Assembly (NCBI RefSeq): GCF_004564075.1
Contig: NZ_CP038256.1
Location: 2,418,001 to 2,482,000 of the forward strand
Length of the DNA stretch: 64,000 nucleotides
From: Microbacterium sediminis
Lineage (GTDB): Bacteria > Actinomycetota > Actinomycetes > Actinomycetales > Microbacteriaceae
Direction of reading: 5' to 3'
Shown: positions 29,109 through 45,219 of the stretch, one piece after another
Numbering within the stretch: position 1 is the stretch's first letter
How the letters are laid out: each line of letters starts with the position of its first letter
Program-made: the position numbers and the translations under genes
The notes under the pieces: generated by a model
What the model was told of the DNA's origin: nothing
The model's input: the letters and a program-made list of their open reading frames with translations, nothing else
Database searches by the model: none

Positions 29109-30317
29109 TCAGGCGGCGGGGCCGGCCTCGAGCGTCTTGTCGTACTCGGCCTGGGCCTCGGCGTTGAGCGCGTTCATGCGGGCGCCGCGCTTGGCGGCCC
29201 AGCCGCCGAACCAGATGGTGACCTCGCGGCCGATGATGAAGGCGGCGATCGAGAACGGCGTGAGCAGGTTCTCCTCGATCAGCGCGATGCCCTCGCTCTG
29301 CGTGAGCCACCAGAACGGACCGGCCAGCACCGGCGCGAACACGTGGCCGGCGTAGGCGACCAGGCCCACGAAGAAGCCCAGCAGCACCCAGGCGACCCAG
29401 CGGCCGTTGTTGATGAGCGCGCCGATCAGCCAGAACGCGAGGAAGAACGCGACGACGGGGATCCAGAACGTCCACGAGGTGGCGATCTCGATCGAGGCGT
29501 CGGCGATGTTGTCGAACGACACGTCGCCCTCGAGCGCCCCGAAGCCGATCCGCACCGCGAAGGTGAGCAGCGCGAACACGATCGCCGCGACGAGGCCGAT
29601 CAGGCCCACGGCGCCGCGGTTGCCCCGCTTGGTCGGGGGCTCGGGCGCCTCGACGAACACGGGCTGCGGTGCCGGCGCGGGCGCGGCGGCGGGGGCAACG
29701 ACGGGCTCGCTGGCCGTCACCGCCGGCGCGGCCTCGGGCTCGGTCGCGCGGAAGGTCTGGGTCTCGTCGGCGCGCTCGAACCACGGGCTCGATCCGGCCG
29801 CGGCGGCACCCGCGGCGGCGGCCGTTCCGGTCGCGGCGCCGGAGGGCTCGGCGGGGGCCGCGGGCTCCGCGCCGCCCACGGCGCCGTGGCGGGCCTCGAG
29901 CTCGTCGAGCTCGGCCGCGAGGGCGGCGTAGTCGGGCTCGGGCTTCGCGGCGGGCGCGTCGGCGGGCTCGGCCGGGGTGGGCTCCGCCGGGGCGGGCTCG
30001 GCCGGGGCCGGCTCGCTCGCGGCAGGCTCGGCGGCGGGCGCGGCGGGAACCGCCGACGGGTCGGCGGCCTGGGTCTCGCTCGAGGCGGCGCGCGCGTCGG
30101 CGGCCGGCTCGGCAACGGGCTCGTCGCCGATCGGGGCGGCGGTCTGCGCGGGCGCGGTCACGTCCGACACCGAGGCGTCGGGGTCCTCGCCGAGCGCATC
30201 GGCGAGGGCCGAGGGGCGACCCTCGGGCGAGGCCTCCGCGTCGCGCGGGGCGGGCGTCTCGGCCGCGTTCGCCTCATCGGGCGCGGTCGGGACGGTCTTG
30301 TCGTCCTGGTCGCTCAT
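29109..30317 (-). CDS. Ala/Pro/Glu-rich membrane protein of unknown function
   Basis: 402 residues from ATG 30317; a GTG three codons earlier is possible but GAGGAG is correctly spaced only for the ATG. The first 225 residues are low in complexity and acidic (PAEPAPAEPAPAEP, many Ala), probably disordered in the cytoplasm. Four membrane helices follow: about 230-255, 275-298, 303-325 and 345-370. The C-terminus is charged (AKRGARMNALNAEAQAEYDK). No enzyme motif is seen. The pattern of a long acidic disordered arm on a small helical bundle recalls scaffolding proteins, but the role is unknown. Confidence 0.75.
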   Translation of the reverse strand: MSDQDDKTVPTAPDEANAAETPAPRDAEASPEGRPSALADALGEDPDASVSDVTAPAQTAAPIGDEPVAEPAADARAASSETQAADPSAVPAAPAAEPAASEPAPAEPAPAEPTPAEPADAPAAKPEPDYAALAAELDELEARHGAVGGAEPAAPAEPSGAATGTAAAAGAAAAGSSPWFERADETQTFRATEPEAAPAVTASEPVVAPAAAPAPAPQPVFVEAPEPPTKRGNRGAVGLIGLVAAIVFALLTFAVRIGFGALEGDVSFDNIADASIEIATSWTFWIPVVAFFLAFWLIGALINNGRWVAWVLLGFFVGLVAYAGHVFAPVLAGPFWWLTQSEGIALIEENLLTPFSIAAFIIGREVTIWFGGWAAKRGARMNALNAEAQAEYDKTLEAGPAA

Positions 30318-30437
30318 CCGTTGCACTCCTCACGGCGGGGCGGATCCCCTCTGCGCGAGGGTACCGCGGCTGCCCGCCGCTGCCCGGGAGCCTCGCCGCG
30401 ACCCGCGCACGACACGCCGGCAGGGCGCACATCCGCG

Positions 30438-31256
30438 TCAGTCGAGGAACAGCGCCCGCAGCCGCCGGGTCGTGAACACCAGGCCGATGCCGATCATGAC
30501 GACGTAGTACAGCACGTGCCAGAGCATGCCGACGCTCAGCGCGCCCGTGGTCAGGCCGCGCACCAGCTCGACGCCGTGCCACAGCGGGAATGCCATGATC
30601 ACGCTCTGGATCCACGCCGGGTAGATGTCGATCGGGTAGAGCGTGGCCGAGAAGAGGAACATCGGCAGCAGCACGAAGTTGATCCAGTCCATGTGCTGGA
30701 ACGTCTTCATGTAGCTCGTGATCGCCATGCCGAGGCTCGCGAAGCCGAATGCGACCAGCAGCACGGCCGGCAACGCCAGGATCGCCGTCGGCGCCAGGTT
30801 CAGCCCGAGCAGCTGCATGATCAGCATGAAGCCGGTGGCGTAGAGCAGGCCCCGCAGCAGCGCGTAGAGGATCTCGCCGAGGGCCACGTCGAGCGGACCG
30901 AGCGAGGTGGCGAGCATGCCCTCGTAGAGCTTGCCGTAGTTGAGCTTGAAGAAGACGTTCCACGTGGAGTCGTAGATCGCGCCGTTCATGGCCGAGACGG
31001 TCAGCAGCGCGGGCGCGATGAACGCCGCGTACGGCACCTCGCCGCCCTGCGAGGTCTGCACCTCGCCGATCAGCGAGCCCAGGCCGATCCCCATGGAGGC
31101 GAGATAGAACACCGGCTCGAAGAAGCCCGACAGCACGATCGCCCAGCTCGACGAGCGCGCCGCGATGAGCCCCCGCTGCACGACGGCGAACGGGTTGCCC
31201 GCCCACAGCGCGCGCACGCCGCCGGTGCGGGGCGGGGCGGTCTGCACGGCGGTCAC
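30438..31256 (-). CDS. ABC-2 type exporter permease, second subunit
   Basis: 272 residues from GTG 31256, overlapping the preceding permease as GTGA. Six membrane helices and the ABC-2 pattern are seen: an N-terminal amphipathic region (ALWAGNPFAVVQRG), then WAIVLSGFFEPVFYLASMGIGLG, and PMFLFSATLYPI near residue 205, typical of DrrB/NodJ-type exporters. It forms a heterodimer with the permease at 31253-32122, powered by the ATPase at 32119-33090. The substrate may be a lipid-linked glycan, a drug or a glycolipid; the sequence does not tell which. Confidence 0.88.
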   Translation of the reverse strand: MTAVQTAPPRTGGVRALWAGNPFAVVQRGLIAARSSSWAIVLSGFFEPVFYLASMGIGLGSLIGEVQTSQGGEVPYAAFIAPALLTVSAMNGAIYDSTWNVFFKLNYGKLYEGMLATSLGPLDVALGEILYALLRGLLYATGFMLIMQLLGLNLAPTAILALPAVLLVAFGFASLGMAITSYMKTFQHMDWINFVLLPMFLFSATLYPIDIYPAWIQSVIMAFPLWHGVELVRGLTTGALSVGMLWHVLYYVVMIGIGLVFTTRRLRALFLD

Positions 31257-32122
31257 GAGGCCAGCCTCTTCGTGAAGACGCGGCCCGCCAGCCACAGGCC
31301 GCCGATCGTGAGCAGCCCGAGGTAGCCGAGGTGGATCGCAACCATCCCGGCCTCGGCCGGCTTGCCGTAGGCCACCATGCGCCCGAGCTCCGAGGCGTGC
31401 CACAGCGGCGAGACCCACCCGATCCACTGCAGCCACAGCGGCAGCGTCGCGAGCGGATAGAACGTGCCCGAGAAGAGGAACATCGGCATGAAGATGAAGC
31501 GCTGGATCAGCTGCAGCTGCCCGCGGTCGTCCTCGATCGATCCGGCGTAGGCCAGCAGCACGCTGCCGTACGCGAGCCCGCCGAACAGGCCGATCGGCGC
31601 CATCAGCCAGGCCGTCGCCACCTGCGTGGCCCCGGGGTGCAGCGACGCGAAGAAGGCCAGCACGAACGCCATGTACAGCACGAGCGTGAGGATCATGCGC
31701 GCGCCGGCGCCCACCACGACGCCCACCGCGATCTGCCGCGACGACAGCGGCGAGGCGTTGAAGCCGTAGAAGTACCGGCGCCACTTGAAGCCCGCGAGCA
31801 CCGGGTAGGTGAACTCCTCGGAGGCCACGTTGATCGCGGCCGTCATGAGCAGCGCCGGCGCCACGTAGAGCAGGTACGGCACGTCGCGCCCGCCGTCGGA
31901 GATCGGCACCTGGATGAGCGCCGCGAGCCCGACGGCGAGGCCCAGCAGGTACAGGATCGGCTGCCCGAACGATCCGACGACGATCGTCCAGCCGTACGCC
32001 CGCATCGCGCGGAGCATGTGCTCGGCCACGTACCAGGTGCCGCGGGCGCGCGGCTTCCGGCCCCATGCGAGGGCCTCCTCGCGGAGCTCGTCGAGCCCCG
32101 GGTGCGCGATCGTGCCGCTCAT
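31253..32122 (-). CDS. ABC-2 type exporter permease, first subunit
   Basis: 289 residues from ATG 32122; the start overlaps the ATPase stop as ATGA. Six membrane helices with the same layout as its partner: YGWTIVVGSFGQPILYLLGLAVG near residue 45 and PMFLFSGTFYPL near 215. A conserved YVAPALLMTAAINVASEEFTYPVLAGFKWRR segment matches the coupling region of NodJ/DrrB-like exporters. The three genes form a compact exporter operon, order ATPase, permease, permease. Confidence 0.88.
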   Translation of the reverse strand: MSGTIAHPGLDELREEALAWGRKPRARGTWYVAEHMLRAMRAYGWTIVVGSFGQPILYLLGLAVGLAALIQVPISDGGRDVPYLLYVAPALLMTAAINVASEEFTYPVLAGFKWRRYFYGFNASPLSSRQIAVGVVVGAGARMILTLVLYMAFVLAFFASLHPGATQVATAWLMAPIGLFGGLAYGSVLLAYAGSIEDDRGQLQLIQRFIFMPMFLFSGTFYPLATLPLWLQWIGWVSPLWHASELGRMVAYGKPAEAGMVAIHLGYLGLLTIGGLWLAGRVFTKRLAS

Positions 32123-33090
32123 TCGATCAGCGACCTTCCCGTCAGGCGCAGGAAGACGTCCTCGAGGCTCGAGCGGCGCACGAGGCTCGTGATCGGCTCG
32201 AGCCCGCGGGCCGTGACCTGCTCGAGCGCCGCCTCGCCGTCGCCGGCGTAGATGAGCACGCGGTCGGGCAGCACCTCGACGCGGTCGCCGATGCCCTCCA
32301 GCCGCGGCGCGACCTGCTGGTTCTGGTCGGAGCCGAACCGCACCTCGAGCACCTCGCGGCTGGAGTGCTCGCGGATGAGCGAGGCGGGCGTGCCCTCCGC
32401 CATGATCCGGCCCTTGTCGACGACGATCAGCCGATCGCACAGCTGCTCGGCCTCGTCCATGTAGTGCGTGGTGAGCACGAGCGTGGTGCCGCGCTCCTTC
32501 AGCCGGAACAGGCGATCCCACAGCACGTGCCGCGCCTGCGGGTCGAGCCCGGTCGTCGGCTCGTCGAGGAGCAGGATGCGCGGGTCGTTGATGAGCCCGC
32601 GCGCGATCGTGAGCCGGCGCTTCATGCCGCCGGAGAGCTGATCGACCTTGGAGCGCGCCTTGTCCTCGAGCTGCGCGAACGCGAGCAGCTCGTCGGCCTT
32701 GCGCGCGCACTCCCGGCCGGGCAGGCCGAAGTAGCGGCCGTAGATGTAGAGGTTCTCGCGGGCGTTGAGCTCGCCGTCGAGGTTGTCCTGCTGCGGCACC
32801 ACGCCCAGCCGCGAGCGGATCTCGGGGCCGTGGCGGTCGGGGTCGAGACCCAGGATCGACAGCTCGCCGCCCGAGCGCGACGACACCGCGCCGATCATCT
32901 TCATCGTCGTGGACTTGCCCGCGCCATTGGGCCCGAGGAGGCCGAACGACTCGCCCGGCGCCACCTCGAACGACAGCCCGTCGACGGCGACGAAGTCGGG
33001 CTTGCCCTTGACGCGGTAGGTCTTGCGCAGGCCATCGGCGGCGATCACGGCGGAGGTCACCTGGCTCACTGTAGCGGCGGGGTCCGACAC
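32119..33090 (-). CDS. ABC exporter ATPase (DrrA/NodI-like)
   Basis: 323 residues from GTG 33090; an in-frame GTG at 33069 is an alternative. Walker A GPNGAGKST, Q-loop VPQQDNLDGELNARENL, signature LSGGMKRRL, Walker B ILLLDEPTTGLDP and H-loop TTHYMDEAEQL are all present. The C-terminal 80 residues match the extra domain of DrrA/NodI proteins. It powers the two overlapping permease genes downstream. Resistance to a peptide or polyketide, or lipid export, would both fit. Confidence 0.9.
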   Translation of the reverse strand: MSDPAATVSQVTSAVIAADGLRKTYRVKGKPDFVAVDGLSFEVAPGESFGLLGPNGAGKSTTMKMIGAVSSRSGGELSILGLDPDRHGPEIRSRLGVVPQQDNLDGELNARENLYIYGRYFGLPGRECARKADELLAFAQLEDKARSKVDQLSGGMKRRLTIARGLINDPRILLLDEPTTGLDPQARHVLWDRLFRLKERGTTLVLTTHYMDEAEQLCDRLIVVDKGRIMAEGTPASLIREHSSREVLEVRFGSDQNQQVAPRLEGIGDRVEVLPDRVLIYAGDGEAALEQVTARGLEPITSLVRRSSLEDVFLRLTGRSLIE

Positions 33091-33111
33091 GCGCGGGTCG
33101 CGGCCTCGCGC

Positions 33112-33171
33112 TCTCGACTCGCTGCGCTCGCTCGAGCCGTCTCCGCTCGCTTCGCTCGGTCGACGAGCCGG
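33112..33171. repeat. Copy of the dispersed CTCGACTCG...CGACGAGCC repeat
   Basis: This 60 bp stretch reads TCTCGACTCGCTGCGCTCGC at one end and GGTCGACGAGCC at the other. It matches, on one strand or the other, copies near 48.5, 49.2-49.8 and 53.8-53.97 kb. It lies in the gap between the ABC ATPase and the rpoC terminator, where I see no gene. Confidence 0.7.
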
Positions 33172-33210
33172 GGTGGGGACAGCTCGTGGTCCGGGGCCAC
33201 CCGCACACGC

Positions 33211-33246
33211 GAAAGCGGCCCCCGGCCGAAGCCGGGAGCCGCTTTC
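33211..33246 (-). terminator. Intrinsic terminator after rpoC
   Basis: A 16 bp stem with one mismatch (GAAAGCGG... arms 33211-33226 and 33231-33246) closes on a CGAA loop, TTCG on the rpoC strand. It lies about 100 nt beyond the rpoC stop. The first arm to be transcribed from rpoC is GAAAGCGGCTCCCGGC. Confidence 0.75.
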
Positions 33247-33309
33247 AGGCGTTCACCGATGGATCAGTTGTGTTCGCGACTCCGTCGCTCAACAACTTCA
33301 ATCGGCTCG

Positions 33310-33333
33310 GCCGAGCGAGCAAGCTCGCTCGGC
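33310..33333. other. Perfect 11 bp hairpin next to the rpoC stop
   Basis: GCCGAGCGAGC, two As, and the exact complement, 12 bases beyond the rpoC stop. There is no T run, and the main terminator lies further on. It may protect the rpoC 3' end or act as a first, weak termination site. Confidence 0.5.
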
Positions 33334-33344
33334 TCTCGCCTCAA

Positions 33345-37220
<3,876 letters not shown>

Positions 37221-37262
37221 TTGATGTCTCCTGTAGGGAAATCTTTGAATCGGCTGGCTGGA

Positions 37263-40757
<3,495 letters not shown>

Positions 40758-40924
40758 GGGGATGACCTCCATGAGCCCGGTGAGGGGCTACTAGATTCCT
40801 TGTCGACAGGTGAGGTGCGTCTCCGGATCCACCGCCTCAATCGACCCGCCATCATCTGCGGGGATCAAAGCGCCAGCCGACCACCATTTGAGGGCATGGG
40901 GGAATCCAGGGAGCGCAACTTCCC

Positions 40925-40953
40925 ACTGTAGACCCTCCGACGCGCCATGTCCA
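40925..40953 (-). promoter_or_regulatory. Putative rpoB promoter
   Basis: On the minus strand TGGACA (40948-40953) and TACAGT (40925-40930) are 17 bp apart, a fair sigma-70-type pair. Transcription from about 40918 gives a leader of about 160 nt before rpoB. The gap 40758-41124 otherwise holds this leader, the opposite promoter and no gene. Confidence 0.55.
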
Positions 40954-40962
40954 GCCGAATGC

Positions 40963-40991
40963 TTGACGATCGCGTTTCGCGGCGGTATAAC
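40963..40991 (+). promoter_or_regulatory. Strong putative promoter toward the P-type ATPase
   Basis: TTGACG (40963-40968) and TATAAC (40986-40991) with an ideal 17 bp spacer, the best promoter match in the window. Transcription would start near 40998, giving a leader of about 127 nt. Its -35 box lies only nine bases from that of the divergent rpoB promoter, so the two polymerases may compete. Confidence 0.7.
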
Positions 40992-41124
40992 CGCGCGCTG
41001 GGTGCTGCCGTGGTGGCCTCGGTCGCCGAGACGGGTCGAGCGAGCGAGGCGGGTGCTGAGTGACCCACTCAGCGGGGCCGCTCAGGCCTGGTGCAGGGTG
41101 CGCCGCGTCCCTAGCGTGTGAGGC

Positions 41125-43959
41125 ATGGACGTGCGGGAGATGGATCCGACCCTGGCCGATGCCACCGACGTCGCGCGCGCGATGGACGTGGATCCGGAAC
41201 GCGGGCTGGGTGCCGGCGAGGCCGCGCGCCGGCTCGCCGAGCACGGGCCCAACGAGCTGCGCGGCACGCCGCCCGTGCCGCTGTGGCGCCGGGTGCTCGC
41301 GCAGCTGAACGATCCGCTCGTGATCCTGCTGCTCATCGCGGCGGGGATCTCCGTGGTGGCGTGGCTGATCGAGGGCGCGCACGGCGCCCCGGTCGACGCG
41401 ATCGTCGTGCTGGCGGTGATCGTGTTCAACGTGATCATCGGCCTCGTGCAGGAGGCCAGGGCCGCCGACGCGGTGGCCGCGCTGGCGGTGATGACGCGCG
41501 CGCACGCGACCGTGCTGCGCGACGGCGAGCTCGTGGTGATCCCCGCCGGCGAGCTGGTGCCGGGCGACATCCTGCAGCTCGCCGAGGGCGACCAGGTGGG
41601 CGCCGACGCGCGGCTGCTGCGCTCGAGCTCGCTGCGGGTGACCGAGGCCTCGCTCACCGGCGAGAGCGCGCCGGTGGAGAAGGACCCGGCCACGCTGCGT
41701 GAGATCGTGCCGCTCGGCGACCGCTCCAACATGGTCTTCCGCGGCACGGCCGTCAACGGCGGCACGGCCCGCACCGTCGTCACGGCCACGGGCATGGACA
41801 CCGAGATGGGCGCGATCGCCACGATGCTCGATCAGACGCAGGAGGAGGCCACTCCCCTGCAGCGCGAGGTCGGCAGGGTCGGGTCGATGCTCGGCCGGAT
41901 CGTCGTGGGCATCGCGATCGTCATCATGCTCACCATCTCGATCGTCGAGCGCCCCGACAGCGCGGCCGAGTGGGTCACGGTGCTTCTGCTGGGCGTCTCG
42001 CTCGCGGTGGCGGCGGTGCCCGAGGGGCTGCCGGCGATCCTCTCGGTCGTGCTCGCCCTCGGGGTGCAGCGCATGGCGCGGCGCAACGCGGTGGTGAAGC
42101 GGCTCTCGAGCGTCGAGACGCTCGGCTCGGCATCGGTGATCTGCACCGACAAGACCGGCACCCTCACCCAGAACGAGATGACGATCGGGCGGATCATCAC
42201 CTCGTCCGGATCGGTCGAGCTCACGGGCGTGGGCTACGCGCCGGTCGGCGAGGCCTGGGTGCGTGCCCGCGACGCCGCGGCCGATCACGTGCTCGGCGAC
42301 GAGGACGACCAGCTGCTGGCCGAGGTGCGCGCCGTCCTCGGCGTGGGCGCGCTGGCCAACGACGCGCAGCTCGCGGAGCGCGAGGGGCGGTGGGAGATCG
42401 CGGGCGACCCGACCGAGGCGGCGTTCCTCGTGGCCGAGCGGAAGATCCCGGGCCTGGCCGACGAGGTGCACCGGGCCTCGCGCGTGGCGGAGGTGCCGTT
42501 CTCGAGCGAGCGCAAGATGATGTCGACCGCGCACCGCGATCCCGCCGGCCGCGTGCTCGTCTTCGCCAAGGGCGCGCCCGACATCCTGCTGGAGCGCTGC
42601 ACCGCGGTGCTCGTCGGCGGCGAGCGCGTGCCGCTGGACGACGTGCGCCGCGACGCGCTGCTGGAGGACGTCGAGGCGCTCTCCAACGACGCCTACCGCA
42701 CCCTGGGCGTGGCCGCGCGCCTGGCCCCCGAGCTCGAGGAGGGCGAGCCGGCGCTCGACGAGTCGGCCGAGACCGATCTGGTCTACCTCGGCGTGGTCGG
42801 GATCATCGATCCCCCGCGCCCCGAGGCGAAGGCCGCCATCGCGCAGGCGCACGCCGCCGGCATCCGGGTGGTGATGATCACCGGCGATCACCCCGCCACG
42901 GCCGCGCGCATCGCCGCCGACCTGGGCATCGTGGAGCCGGGCACCGTGGCCGTGACGGGCCGCGAGCTCGACGGGCTGAGCGACCACGACCTCGTCGAGG
43001 TCGCCCGGCGCACGTCGGTGTACGCGCGGGTCGCGCCCGAGCACAAGCTCAAGATCGTCGACGCACTGCAGGCCGACGGCCGGATCGTGGCGATGACCGG
43101 CGACGGCGTGAACGACGCCCCGGCGCTGAAGTCGGCCGACATCGGCATCGCGATGGGCATCACCGGCACGGAGGTGACGAAGGAGGCCGCCAAGATGGTG
43201 CTGGCCGACGACGACTTCGCCACGATCGTCAAGGCGGTGCACGAGGGCCGGGTGATCTTCGACAACATCCGCAAGTTCCTGCGCTACCTGCTGTGCTCGA
43301 ACATGGGCGAGGTCCTGACCATGTTCTTCGGCGTGGTGCTGATGGGCGTCATCGGCCTCTCGGACGCCGCCGGCGAGGGGATCGTCGTGCCGGTGCTGGC
43401 GGTGCAGATCCTCTGGATCAACCTCGTCACCGACACCGCGCCCGCGCTGGCGATGGGCGTGGACCCCGAGATCGACGACGTCATGGCCCGCCCGCCGCGC
43501 GGCGCCCGCGACCGGGTGATCGACGGTCGGATGTGGACGGCGATCGTCTCGACCGGCCTGACGATGGCCGTGATCACCCTGCTCACCATGGACCTGTGGC
43601 TGCCCGGCGGGATCATCCCCGGCGGCGACGACTCGCTCGAGGTCGCCCGCACGGCCGCGTTCAACGCGCTCGTGCTGGGCAACCTGTTCGCCGCGTTCAA
43701 CGCGCGCTCGGCCACCTCGAGCGCGTTCCGCGGCATCTTCGCGAACCGCCGGCTGTGGCTGGCCGTGCTGCTCGGGGTGGCGCTGCAGATCGCCGTGGTC
43801 CACGTGCCGTTCCTGCAGGTGGCCTTCGGCACCGCGCCGCTGGACCTGTGGCACTGGCTCGTGGGCGTCGCGCTCGCGTCGTGCGTGCTGTGGGTCGAGG
43901 AGATCCGCAAGGCCGTCATCCGGGCCCGCCTGCGCGCCCGGGGCGAGGCGGTCGTCTGA
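41125..43959 (+). CDS. Cation-transporting P-type ATPase (P2, Ca-type)
   Basis: 944 residues from ATG 41125. It has the P2 layout: N-terminal cation-ATPase domain (GLGAGEAARRLAEHGPNEL), actuator TGES at 178-181, M4 PEGLP, the phosphorylated aspartate D342 in DKTGTLT, hinge TGDGVNDAPALKSADIG, and M5-M6 with CSNMGEV and NLVTD. Ten membrane helices are expected. M4 PEGL, M5 N-x-GE and M6 N-x-x-T-D are the pattern of SERCA-like calcium or calcium/manganese pumps. It would export divalent cations. It is a single gene with a strong promoter, divergent from rpoB. Confidence 0.9.
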   Translation: MDVREMDPTLADATDVARAMDVDPERGLGAGEAARRLAEHGPNELRGTPPVPLWRRVLAQLNDPLVILLLIAAGISVVAWLIEGAHGAPVDAIVVLAVIVFNVIIGLVQEARAADAVAALAVMTRAHATVLRDGELVVIPAGELVPGDILQLAEGDQVGADARLLRSSSLRVTEASLTGESAPVEKDPATLREIVPLGDRSNMVFRGTAVNGGTARTVVTATGMDTEMGAIATMLDQTQEEATPLQREVGRVGSMLGRIVVGIAIVIMLTISIVERPDSAAEWVTVLLLGVSLAVAAVPEGLPAILSVVLALGVQRMARRNAVVKRLSSVETLGSASVICTDKTGTLTQNEMTIGRIITSSGSVELTGVGYAPVGEAWVRARDAAADHVLGDEDDQLLAEVRAVLGVGALANDAQLAEREGRWEIAGDPTEAAFLVAERKIPGLADEVHRASRVAEVPFSSERKMMSTAHRDPAGRVLVFAKGAPDILLERCTAVLVGGERVPLDDVRRDALLEDVEALSNDAYRTLGVAARLAPELEEGEPALDESAETDLVYLGVVGIIDPPRPEAKAAIAQAHAAGIRVVMITGDHPATAARIAADLGIVEPGTVAVTGRELDGLSDHDLVEVARRTSVYARVAPEHKLKIVDALQADGRIVAMTGDGVNDAPALKSADIGIAMGITGTEVTKEAAKMVLADDDFATIVKAVHEGRVIFDNIRKFLRYLLCSNMGEVLTMFFGVVLMGVIGLSDAAGEGIVVPVLAVQILWINLVTDTAPALAMGVDPEIDDVMARPPRGARDRVIDGRMWTAIVSTGLTMAVITLLTMDLWLPGGIIPGGDDSLEVARTAAFNALVLGNLFAAFNARSATSSAFRGIFANRRLWLAVLLGVALQIAVVHVPFLQVAFGTAPLDLWHWLVGVALASCVLWVEEIRKAVIRARLRARGEAVV

Positions 43960-43982
43960 GCCCGGCGTCGTAGGCTTCCGGC

Positions 43983-44612
43983 GTGGGTGCATTCGACCAG
44001 GGCAGGTATCAGGTTCGGCTCGACTGGGGCCTCGCGGGGCTCGAGCGGCTGGCCCCGGCCGACGTGTACGTGATCGTCGACGTGCTGCGGTTCAGCTCGT
44101 CCGTCGCCGCGGCGGTGACGGACGGCGGCACGGTGTCGGTGGACGCGGCCCGCTCCTCGTCGATCAACGGCGCCCCGCTCGCGGCCGCCGCCGCGGCGCT
44201 GCCGCACGCGCCCCTCGTGCTGGCCGGCTCGCTGCGCAACGCATCGGCCGTGGCGCGCGCGATCAAGGCCGAGCAGGAGCGCCGATCGGCCCGCACGAGC
44301 GTGGCGATCGTCCCGGCGGGCGAGCGCGGCGCCGGCGACGCGGTGCGCTTCGCGGTGGAGGATCAGCTGGGCGCCGGCGCCATCGTCGACGCGCTCGTGC
44401 CGCTCGGCATCGACCACTCCTCGCCCGAGGCCGTGGTCGCGGCCGAGTCGTTCGCGGGGCTGCGGCGGGCCGTGAAGCACCTGCTCACCGCGAGCGCGTC
44501 GGGCCTGGAGCTGGCCGAGGTCGGCCGCGTCGACGAGGTGCGGGCGGCCGCCGCGATCGACGACCTCGATGCCGTGCCCGTGCTGCGCGACGGGGTGTTC
44601 ACCGCGCTCTGA
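43983..44612 (+). CDS. 2-phosphosulfolactate phosphatase (ComB)-like protein
   Basis: 209 residues from GTG 43983, 23 bp after the ATPase. The opening VYVIVDVLRFSSSVAAAV matches the ComB signature (V-x-x-D-V-L-R-x-S-T/S), and the central SLRNASAVARAI and VAIVPAGERG fit the family. ComB dephosphorylates 2-phosphosulfolactate in coenzyme M synthesis in archaea. In actinobacteria, which lack coenzyme M in general, the homologues probably act on another phosphorylated acid. A palindromic element follows, before the convergent SprT gene. Confidence 0.78.
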   Translation: MGAFDQGRYQVRLDWGLAGLERLAPADVYVIVDVLRFSSSVAAAVTDGGTVSVDAARSSSINGAPLAAAAAALPHAPLVLAGSLRNASAVARAIKAEQERRSARTSVAIVPAGERGAGDAVRFAVEDQLGAGAIVDALVPLGIDHSSPEAVVAAESFAGLRRAVKHLLTASASGLELAEVGRVDEVRAAAAIDDLDAVPVLRDGVFTAL

Positions 44613-44640
44613 GCCACGCTCAGCGCGGGGCGAGGGTTGC

Positions 44641-44693
44641 GCCGACCGGTTGCTGAACGGAGGCGCGAAGCGCCGCAGATGAAGCGACCGGCT
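44641..44693. repeat. ~50 bp dispersed palindromic element, copy B
   Basis: Read on the minus strand this is GGTCGCTTCATCTGCGGCGC, then TTCGCGCC, then a CAACC end. The same order with about six changes occurs at 51328 on the plus strand. The inner GGCGC-TTC-GCGCC hairpin is common to both. Like the other copy it sits between the ends of two convergent genes, where it may act as a two-way terminator. Confidence 0.7.
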
Positions 44694-45184
44694 CAGGCCC
44701 GGGGCGCGAGGGCCGCGCGGCGGGCGGCCGCGGTGATCTCGCGGCGCGTCCACGTGAACAGGTGGCGCCGATCGAACTGCGGCGCGCACTTCACGCACGA
44801 CGAGGGGCGCGTCGGGCGGCGATGCCGGTAGGCCGTGTGGCCGGCCGGGCACACCCCCACCCACGGCGCCAGCTCGTTGGCGGTCTCGCCGTGGTGGGTG
44901 GTGCCGCCGACGTAGCCGAGGCCGCGCGCGATCCGCTTCCACTCGCGGCCGTGACCGGCGGCGGGCCCGGCGAGCGCGTGGGCGACCTCGTGCAGCAGGG
45001 TCTGGTGGTTGGTGTCGTCGTCGTAGCGGGCCGCCAGGTAGCGCGAGAGCGAGATCCGCTTGCGCGAGAAGTCGCACAGGCCGGCGCGGCGCTTGGCGTT
45101 GTCGAACGCGAACGTCCACGACGGATCCAGATGCAGGCGGATGAGGGCATCCGCCCACACCCTCACGCGATCCAGGTCCGACAC
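44693..45184 (-). CDS. SprT-like zinc metalloprotease
   Basis: 163 residues from GTG 45184. The zinc site is HEVAH (H65, E66, H69) with H78 as a probable third ligand (GHGREW), the SprT/Spartan pattern. The C-terminus has a second Cys/His group: CPAGHTAYRHRR followed by SCVKC, probably a zinc ribbon as in SprT. Spartan proteases cut DNA-protein crosslinks in eukaryotes; bacterial SprT proteins are little studied. The stop codon falls at the edge of the palindromic element. Confidence 0.85.
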   Translation of the reverse strand: MSDLDRVRVWADALIRLHLDPSWTFAFDNAKRRAGLCDFSRKRISLSRYLAARYDDDTNHQTLLHEVAHALAGPAAGHGREWKRIARGLGYVGGTTHHGETANELAPWVGVCPAGHTAYRHRRPTRPSSCVKCAPQFDRRHLFTWTRREITAAARRAALAPRA

Positions 45185-45219
45185 GCTCCGATGCTATGCC
45201 GGGGTACCGACATTCGGGG

